This document shows, piece after piece, positions 14,572-19,646 of a stretch of 19,646 nt of DNA. The DNA comes from an uncultured Acholeplasmataceae bacterium. GTDB lineage: Bacteria > Bacillota_I > Bacilli_A > RF39 > UBA660. A program made the translations under genes and the position numbers. The notes below the pieces were generated by a model, which was not told the origin of the DNA, made no database searches, and saw nothing but the letters and a program-made list of their open reading frames with translations. The stretch is taken from positions 1-19,646 of the forward strand of contig CAJKWD010000020.1 in the NCBI GenBank assembly GCA_905203475.1, read 5' to 3'. Within the stretch, counting starts at the first letter, position 1. Every line of letters begins with the position of its first letter.

Positions 14572-15515
14572 TATAACAAGTTAGAGAAGATGTGGAATGC
14601 TAATTTCATAGAATTATGTCTTAATACTCCATCTTCTATAATCACAAAATCATCTTCAATAATTTTTACATTTAATTTTCTCAAAGCAGCAATATCAACT
14701 TTTACAGGGTCTTTTTGTTCTAAATCAGCATATTTATCTCTTAAAACCTTATCAATTTTACCTTCATTTACAATTACTTTATCTACTTTATGTTTTCCTA
14801 AATAACGATTTAATACTTCTACATGATCTGCTACTGTAAAATTATCTGTTTCTCCTGGTTGTGTCATCATATTACATACATACATAACTTGGGCATGACT
14901 TTTATCAATGGCATGAATGACATCTTTACAAATCAAATTAGGAATAATACTTGTATATAGACTTCCCATAGATAATAATATTAAATCCGCTTCTTTAATA
15001 GAACGAATTACTTCGGAACTCACTACTGGTTCTTCTTTATAATATACTTTCTTTATTACACCATGTGTTTCTGTAATATTATGTTCTCCTTCAATGACTC
15101 TTCCATCTTCCATCTTTGCCATCAATACAACATTATCCTCTGTTAAAGGTAACACACGTCCCTTTAAATTTAATATTTTTGCTAATGCTTCAATTCCTTC
15201 TGATAAATTACCATTAATATTAGACATTGCAGTTAATAGTAAATTACCCACAGTATGACCATCTAAATCACTTGTTGTGTGAAAACGATAATTAAATAAT
15301 TTCTCTACAAGAGGTTCTACCTCCGAAAGAGCAACTAAAACACGCCTCATATCACCAACAGCAATGGTATTAAATTCTTGACGTAAACGTCCTGTACTTT
15401 TTCCATCATCACATACAGATACAATTGCTGTAATATCTACTGGAAATTGTTTTAAACCACGAAGTAGAGTAGACATTCCTGTTCCTCCACCTAAAACAAC
15501 AATCTTCTTTTTCAT
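14571..15515 (-). CDS. yvcK: YvcK/GlmR, gluconeogenesis and cell-wall regulator (CofD-like fold)
   Basis: YvcK (GlmR) binds UDP-GlcNAc and routes carbon to cell-wall precursors, mainly needed on gluconeogenic carbon sources (family knowledge). It is 314 residues, starting KKKIVVLGGGTGMSTLLRGL, with VSVCDDGKSTGRLR, GDMRRVLVAL, DGHTVGNLLL, SMGSLYTSIIPNL and NMMTQPGETDN, all hallmark blocks of the family. SD GGTGAT lies close to the ATG. It has its own likely promoter and is separated from trxB by a terminator. rapZ (yvcJ), which precedes yvcK in B. subtilis, is missing here. Confidence 0.96.
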   Translation of the reverse strand: MKKKIVVLGGGTGMSTLLRGLKQFPVDITAIVSVCDDGKSTGRLRQEFNTIAVGDMRRVLVALSEVEPLVEKLFNYRFHTTSDLDGHTVGNLLLTAMSNINGNLSEGIEALAKILNLKGRVLPLTEDNVVLMAKMEDGRVIEGEHNITETHGVIKKVYYKEEPVVSSEVIRSIKEADLILLSMGSLYTSIIPNLICKDVIHAIDKSHAQVMYVCNMMTQPGETDNFTVADHVEVLNRYLGKHKVDKVIVNEGKIDKVLRDKYADLEQKDPVKVDIAALRKLNVKIIEDDFVIIEDGVLRHNSMKLAFHIFSNLL

Positions 15516-15530
15516 ACTATCACCACTATT

Positions 15531-15560
15531 ATTATACTATAATTTTAATTATTTTGATAA
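15531..15560 (-). promoter_or_regulatory. Candidate promoter of yvcK-whiA
   Basis: On the - strand: TTATCA (15555-15560), 18-base spacer, TATAAT (15531-15536). The -10 is perfect and the -35 is partial. It lies between the trxB terminator and the yvcK SD. Confidence 0.55.
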
Positions 15561-15565
15561 TCAAA

Positions 15566-15600
15566 GAAAAAAAGAAAAAGAATTTTATAACTCTTTTTCT
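15566..15600 (-). terminator. Terminator of trxB, stop codon in its loop
   Basis: On the - strand the perfect 9-bp inverted repeat AGAAAAAGA / TCTTTTTCT (15592-15600 and 15573-15581) has a 10-base loop containing the trxB stop TAA. A U7 run extends past the stem (15567-15573). The stem overlaps the last codons of trxB. It is AT-rich, so strength is uncertain. Confidence 0.6.
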
Positions 15601-16490
15601 GCTGTTGTTGCAGCTGTTGCACCATCACCAACTGCGGTCGTTAATTGATAAACTTCTTTTTTGATGCAATCACCGCAAGCATAAATTCCATCGATATTAG
15701 TATGCATATCTTGATCTGTTACAATAAAGTCATGATCAAGTTGTAAATCTAGATGCATTAAAAATGAAGTGTTTGGAGTAGATCCAATATAAACAAATAA
15801 TCCATCTAATGGTAATGTTGACTTCTTTTCATCCTGCATAATTTGAATTCCAGTTAATTTTTCTTCATCTCCTAAGATTCCTACAACCTGTGTTTGATAT
15901 AAGAACTGAACTTGAGGATGTTCTTTCAACTTTTCATAAAGAAGTTGACTTCCTTTAAATTTCTCACTACGATTTACCATAACTATTTTTTTACAAAGTC
16001 TTGTTAAATAAAGGGCTTCTTCTAAAGCACTGTTTCCGCTTCCTATAACAGCAACTGTCTTATCTTTAAAAAACGCTCCATCGCATAAAGCACAATAACT
16101 AATACCATGACCTATATATTTTTCTTCATCTTTTAATTCCAATTTTCGCGGCATTCTTCCCGTTGCGATAATTAAACGATTACAAATATATTCATTCTGT
16201 TTTGTTTTAATTGTAATTTCGCGATCCTTATTTACATCAAGAACATCTTCAAAAATCATTGGAATCTTTAGATTTTGAACCTGTTGATATACATTCATCG
16301 CTAAACTAGGTCCATCAATGGTTAAAAACCCCGGATAGTTTTCTATTTCTGCAGTACGATTAATTTGCCCTCCCGGAATCTCTTTTTCTAAAATCATGAC
16401 ATCATGTCCAGCTCTTTTTAAATAAATCGCTGCTGTCATACCACTAATACCACCACCGATTACAATGAATGGATACTTATTATTTTTCAT
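15585..16490 (-). CDS. trxB: Thioredoxin-reductase-like flavoprotein with unusual NADPH motif
   Basis: Low-molecular-weight thioredoxin reductase fold, 301 residues: FAD motif IGGGISGMTAA (11-21), redox pair CALC (Cys133, Cys136; the usual form is CATC), nucleotide motif GSGNSALEEA (150-159), and the C-terminal FAD block YACGDC...TTAVGDGATAA. The HRRxxxR motif that reads the NADPH 2'-phosphate is NRSEKFK (173-179), and the RQ of the C-terminal block is YQ. It may therefore prefer NADH or another donor; that is inference. SD GGGAGG is inside the end of lgt, which it overlaps by 11 bases, so they are coupled. Thioredoxin itself is not in the window. Confidence 0.88.
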   Translation of the reverse strand: MKNNKYPFIVIGGGISGMTAAIYLKRAGHDVMILEKEIPGGQINRTAEIENYPGFLTIDGPSLAMNVYQQVQNLKIPMIFEDVLDVNKDREITIKTKQNEYICNRLIIATGRMPRKLELKDEEKYIGHGISYCALCDGAFFKDKTVAVIGSGNSALEEALYLTRLCKKIVMVNRSEKFKGSQLLYEKLKEHPQVQFLYQTQVVGILGDEEKLTGIQIMQDEKKSTLPLDGLFVYIGSTPNTSFLMHLDLQLDHDFIVTDQDMHTNIDGIYACGDCIKKEVYQLTTAVGDGATAATTAEKEL

Positions 16491-17277
16491 ACTTTTCCTC
16501 CCAATAATTCTTTTTCCACTTTTTCAAACTTAACACACATAAAATAATGCCGGAAACAACAAATAAAAGTGATACAATTTGAGCAATTTTAAAATTTCTT
16601 AACATTAAACTATCCGTTCTAAGGCTTTCAACAAAGAAACGTTCTATTCCATACCATATTAAATAAAAACTAGTTAATGAACCTAATTTTAACTTTTTAT
16701 TTTTATGTAAAAACACTAAAATAATAAAACCTAAGAAACACCATAAAGATTCATATAAAAAAGTCGGTTGATGATAAACACCATTAATATACATTCCCTC
16801 TATAATAAATTTAGGAAGATGTAGACTCTCTAAGAAAGAGAGAGTTGTAACAGGACCATAAGCTTCACTATTCATAAAATTTCCCCAACGTCCGATTGCT
16901 TGCCCTAAAATTAAACTAATAACAATCATATCACAGAAAAAAAGGGGAGAGTAATGATTTTTCTTAGTAAAATATAATAGATACAGAAGGCCTGCGATAA
17001 TACCACCATGAATTGCAAGTCCACCTTCCCATACTTTAAAAATATCCAATGGTTCATTCATATAATAATCTATATGAAATAGTACAAAATACAATCTAGC
17101 TCCAATAAAAGCAATTGGTAATAATAAGAAAAAGAAGTCTATCATCTTATCTTCTGATATACCATGACGTTTTGCTTCTTGTAATACAAGATAACCACCT
17201 AATATTAATCCAATAGCAATAAAGACTGAATACCAATGAATCTGTATATTACCAAATTGTATTAAAACAGGATTCAT
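16480..17277 (-). CDS. lgt: Prolipoprotein diacylglyceryl transferase Lgt
   Basis: Adds diacylglycerol from phosphatidylglycerol to the lipobox cysteine of prelipoproteins, the first step of lipoprotein maturation in the membrane. Length 265 with about seven helices. Visible motifs: HWYS near the start, the WEGGLAIHGG loop (His90), the signature GRWGNFMNSEAYG (129-141; Arg130, Asn133, Asn136, Glu138), and YGIERFFVESLR (Arg213, Arg220). The ATG overlaps the yvlD stop (ATGA). In B. subtilis hprK lies between yvlD and lgt; here it does not. Confidence 0.97.
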   Translation of the reverse strand: MNPVLIQFGNIQIHWYSVFIAIGLILGGYLVLQEAKRHGISEDKMIDFFFLLLPIAFIGARLYFVLFHIDYYMNEPLDIFKVWEGGLAIHGGIIAGLLYLLYFTKKNHYSPLFFCDMIVISLILGQAIGRWGNFMNSEAYGPVTTLSFLESLHLPKFIIEGMYINGVYHQPTFLYESLWCFLGFIILVFLHKNKKLKLGSLTSFYLIWYGIERFFVESLRTDSLMLRNFKIAQIVSLLFVVSGIILCVLSLKKWKKNYWEEKYEK

Positions 17278-17708
17278 ACTCTTTTTCTCCTAAATAATGG
17301 AGTTAATACAATACTATCCATTAACATATTTAAAATAGAAATAATAATTGCAATCAAAAATGCCATCCAAATTCCATGAATTTGAAAATGATCTTGTAAT
17401 AAAAAACTTACCATATAAAGTATAAACACATTAATAAATGGATAAAACAAACCTAAAGTAAGACCAGTAATTGGCAAAGTTAACCAAAATAATATTGGTT
17501 TTATTGTTTTATTCAAAATAAAGGTAATGATTGCAGCAACAAGTGCCCACATACCAAATAAATTAGAATCGATTTGTAACGTTTTTGGAAATAATAAAGA
17601 TACAGCGATTAATATAATCGCATATCCTACCATTCCTACTAACCATTCTATGATACGATTTAAATGTATTTTTTTATCATTTGTATCTTCAATTATTACT
17701 TTCATCAT
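17274..17708 (-). CDS. yvlD: YvlD-like small membrane protein (Phage_holin_4_2 family)
   Basis: Four-helix membrane protein of the YvlD family, which databases often label 'phage holin family'. Function is not firmly known; B. subtilis yvlD lies in an operon tied to envelope stress. Seen: membrane segments spread through the protein and the hallmark NKTIKPILFWLTLPITGLTLG followed by FYPFINVFILY. I choose ATG at 17708 (144 residues) because SD AAGGA (17715-17719) sits 6 bases upstream. A GTG five codons further up lies at the predicted transcription start, and ATG at 17705 is also possible. The gene leads the yvlD-lgt-trxB unit. Confidence 0.85.
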   Translation of the reverse strand: MMKVIIEDTNDKKIHLNRIIEWLVGMVGYAIILIAVSLLFPKTLQIDSNLFGMWALVAAIITFILNKTIKPILFWLTLPITGLTLGLFYPFINVFILYMVSFLLQDHFQIHGIWMAFLIAIIISILNMLMDSIVLTPLFRRKRV

Positions 17709-17726
17709 TTCACATCCTTGCACTAT

Positions 17727-17735
17727 ATTATATCA
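17727..17735 (-). promoter_or_regulatory. Extended -10 promoter of yvlD-lgt-trxB
   Basis: On the - strand TGATATAAT (17727-17735) is a consensus extended -10. No good -35 is visible at 16-18 bases. The predicted start near 17720 puts the SD at the front of a short leader and argues for the ATG start of yvlD. Confidence 0.5.
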
Positions 17736-17792
17736 TAATTCTATGCAAACAGGTATCTACACTTTTTTGCTTCCATATGACATTTCTAGACA

Positions 17793-17822
17793 CAAATAGA
17801 GTATATGTTTAGTTATACTCTA
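17793..17822 (-). terminator. Possible terminator of uvrB
   Basis: A perfect 9-bp inverted repeat TAGAGTATA / TATACTCTA (17797-17805 and 17814-17822, loop 8) begins 14 bases after the uvrB stop. The U-tract on the - strand is weak (TTTGTGTCT), so efficiency is doubtful. Confidence 0.45.
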
Positions 17823-17835
17823 CTGTTTTTTTCCT

Positions 17836-19646
17836 TTATTCACTTTGTAATTCAAATAAAATATCTCTTAATTCCATGGCACGTTCGAAATCTAAATTTT
17901 TAGCTGCACGGTTCATTTCTGATTCAATATCCATCATCAATTTCTTCTTCTCTTGTTTACTCATCTTCTCAGGTTTCTTCTCTTCAATTTCCTGATTATT
18001 AGAAATCACTTCGTGTATTTCTTTGATAATTGTTTTAGGGACAATTCCATGTTCTTTATTATACTTCATCTGAATTTCACGACGTCTTCTTGTCTCTTCA
18101 ATGGCAACTTTCATAGAATCACTCATTGTATCTGCATACATAATAACATGTCCTTCACTATTACGAGCAGCTCGTCCAATTGTCTGAATTAGACTTCTAT
18201 CACTACGTAAGAATCCTTGTTTATCCGCATCCAATATAGCAATCAAACTTACTTCTGGAATATCGATTCCTTCACGTAATAAGTTAATTCCTACTACAAC
18301 ATCATATTTTCCCAATCTTAAATCACGAATAATTCTCATACGTTCTAATGTTTTTATTTCACTATGGAGATATGCTACCTTGATATCAGCATTTTTCAAA
18401 TATGTCGTTAATTCTTCTGCCATACGTATTGTTAAAGTTGTTACCAAAGTTCTCTCATTTTTATCAATTCGTTTATGAATTTCATTTAATAAATCATCTA
18501 TTTGATCTTTTGTAGGTTTTACTTCAATCGTTGGATCAAGCAATCCAGTTGGACGAATAATCTGTTCTACAATGTGACTACCTGCTAATGCTTTCTCATA
18601 ATCACCTGGAGTTGCCGAAACATAAATTGCTTGATGAATCTTTCCTTCAAACTCTTCAAAACGAAGAGGTCTATTATCTAATGCACTTGGCAAACGGAAA
18701 CCATAATTTACAAGCACTTCTTTTCGAGCTCTATCTCCATTATACATTCCTCTTACTTGTGGTAATGTAACATGTGATTCATCAACCACTAAAAGGAAAT
18801 CGTCGCCAAAAAAGTCGATTAATGTAGTAGGCATAGCTCCTGGAGGTTTTAGTGCTAACGGTCTAGAATAATTTTCTACACCACGACAAAATCCCGTTTC
18901 TAAAAGCATTTCCATATCATAGTTTGTTCTTTCCATTAATCTTTGATATTCAAGTAGTTTATTTTCTTTTTTAAATTTTTCTAATTGTTGCTCTAATTCC
19001 TCTTTTATATTTTTTACAGCAATCTTTAACTTTTCTTCACTTGTCACAAAGTGGCTTGCCGGAAAAATACTGATCGTTTTCTTAGAACTTAAAACAGCAC
19101 CAGTAACAGTATCAAATTCAGTAATTCTTTCTACTTCATCACCAAAAAATTCAATACGAATTCCTTTACCATGCTGACTAATAGGCACTAATTCTAAAGT
19201 GTCTCCACGAACTCGAAAGGCACCGCGCTTTAAATCCATTTGATTACGTTCATATAACATTTCAATTAACTTCTCAATTACTTCATCACGATCAATCGTT
19301 TCTCCGACGTCTATTGTTAGCATTTTTTTACGATATTCTTCTATATCACCAATTCCATAAATACATGAAACACTCGCTACAACAATGACATCTTTGTATT
19401 TTAGTAGGGCAGAGGTAGCAGAGTGGCGTAGTTCATCTATTTCATCATTGATAGCAGCATCTTTTTCAATATAAGTATCTGTTTTTGCAACATATGCTTC
19501 CGGTTGATAGTAATCATAGTATGAGACAAAGTATTCTACATGATTATTAGGAAATAATTCTTTTAATTCCCCATATAATTGTCCTGCCAATGTTTTGTTA
19601 TGAGCTAAAACAAGAGTAGGTTTATTCACTTCTTTAATTACATTAG
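17836..19646 (-). CDS. uvrB: Excinuclease ABC subunit B (N-terminus outside window)
   Basis: UvrB is the damage-verifying helicase of nucleotide excision repair, loaded by UvrA and joined by UvrC. The frame is open through the window edge: the residues before the first internal start read NVIKEVNKPTLVLAHNKTLAG, as in UvrB just after Walker A, so about 50-60 N-terminal residues lie outside. Visible: the beta-hairpin region SYYDYYQPEAYV, motif II VVDESH, the VSATPGDYE motif III block, REGIDIPEVSL, motif VI QTIGRAARN, and the C-terminal UVR domain (ESEMNRAAKNLDFERAMELRD) that contacts UvrC. uvrA is not in the window. An internal GTG at 19629 is not the start. Confidence 0.97.
   Translation of the reverse strand, partial: NVIKEVNKPTLVLAHNKTLAGQLYGELKELFPNNHVEYFVSYYDYYQPEAYVAKTDTYIEKDAAINDEIDELRHSATSALLKYKDVIVVASVSCIYGIGDIEEYRKKMLTIDVGETIDRDEVIEKLIEMLYERNQMDLKRGAFRVRGDTLELVPISQHGKGIRIEFFGDEVERITEFDTVTGAVLSSKKTISIFPASHFVTSEEKLKIAVKNIKEELEQQLEKFKKENKLLEYQRLMERTNYDMEMLLETGFCRGVENYSRPLALKPPGAMPTTLIDFFGDDFLLVVDESHVTLPQVRGMYNGDRARKEVLVNYGFRLPSALDNRPLRFEEFEGKIHQAIYVSATPGDYEKALAGSHIVEQIIRPTGLLDPTIEVKPTKDQIDDLLNEIHKRIDKNERTLVTTLTIRMAEELTTYLKNADIKVAYLHSEIKTLERMRIIRDLRLGKYDVVVGINLLREGIDIPEVSLIAILDADKQGFLRSDRSLIQTIGRAARNSEGHVIMYADTMSDSMKVAIEETRRRREIQMKYNKEHGIVPKTIIKEIHEVISNNQEIEEKKPEKMSKQEKKKLMMDIESEMNRAAKNLDFERAMELRDILFELQSE

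Noticed and set aside
17274..17708. Gene with a 'phage holin family' signature, which could suggest prophage remnants
   Set aside because: The family name is historical. The YvlD-type protein is chromosomal, in conserved synteny with lgt, and no phage genes are near.
17735..17747. 13-base sequence ATAATTCTATGCA shared between the yvlD upstream region and the mntP hairpin (7469-7481)
   Set aside because: In AT-rich DNA of this length several chance 13-base repeats are expected. The yvlD copy lacks the inverted partner arm.
17797..17832. Hairpin followed by T-run on the + strand as a + strand terminator
   Set aside because: No + strand gene ends here. It is better read, with weak U-tract, as the uvrB terminator.
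17953..18192. Open frame on the + strand inside uvrB (also one at 18588-18770)
   Set aside because: Opposite-strand shadow of uvrB; low-complexity composition, no SD, no recognisable domain.
1..19646. CRISPR array, transposon or novel defence cassette
   Set aside because: No direct-repeat array, transposase, integrase or defence-type domains. All genes but a few belong to conserved core families.

Overview
The window comes from a low-GC, AT-rich Bacillota (Firmicutes) chromosome of the class Bacilli, from an endospore former. Evidence: five-part Bacillus-like synteny, B. subtilis-type Shine-Dalgarno (SD) sites, and the sporulation genes spoIID, spoIIQ, spoIIID and spoIIR. UGA is used as a stop (walJ, yvlD) and Trp is encoded by UGG, so the code is standard and not the Mycoplasma code. 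I guess an Erysipelotrichales-like or related gut lineage, but the genus cannot be told from this sequence. The DNA is almost fully coding: no gene-free stretch reaches 300 bases, and the longest gaps are about 100-130 bases. I see no tRNA, rRNA, CRISPR array, insertion sequence or prophage.

Layout. (1) Bases 1-2926, + strand: spoIID (cut by the window edge), spoIIQ, spoIIID and mbl, in the same order as in B. subtilis. (2) Back-to-back terminators at about 2928-2978 mark convergence with everything that follows, all on the - strand. (3) rpmE, a BI-1/YetJ-like membrane protein, an SGNH-fold membrane-anchored protein with its catalytic triad replaced, murA (murZ-type by context), fba, mntP and spoIIR. 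(4) rlmH, walJ, a LysM-G5-M23 peptidase, dnaB, rplI and a stand-alone DHH/DHHA1 protein that corresponds to only the catalytic half of GdpP. (5) whiA, yvcK, trxB, lgt, yvlD and uvrB (cut by the window edge).

Function. The window combines forespore/mother-cell signalling and engulfment (SpoIID, SpoIIQ, SpoIIR, SpoIIID) with cell-wall growth and its control (Mbl, MurA, M23 peptidase, YvcK, WalJ), lipoprotein maturation (Lgt), replication and repair (DnaB, UvrB), translation (L31, L9, RlmH), redox (TrxB), metal export (MntP) and second-messenger breakdown (GdpP-like DHH).

Most notable points: the dead-looking SGNH protein; the sensor-less GdpP; an 11-bp perfect inverted repeat that places the mntP SD in a loop and its start codon in a stem; a terminator-like hairpin overlapping the spoIIR SD; terminators fused to stop codons in several genes; an altered NADPH-phosphate motif in TrxB; and loss of hprK, rapZ and crh from their usual places. 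I found no clear candidate for a wholly new multi-gene system; this is mainly conserved core genome with unusual local variations.
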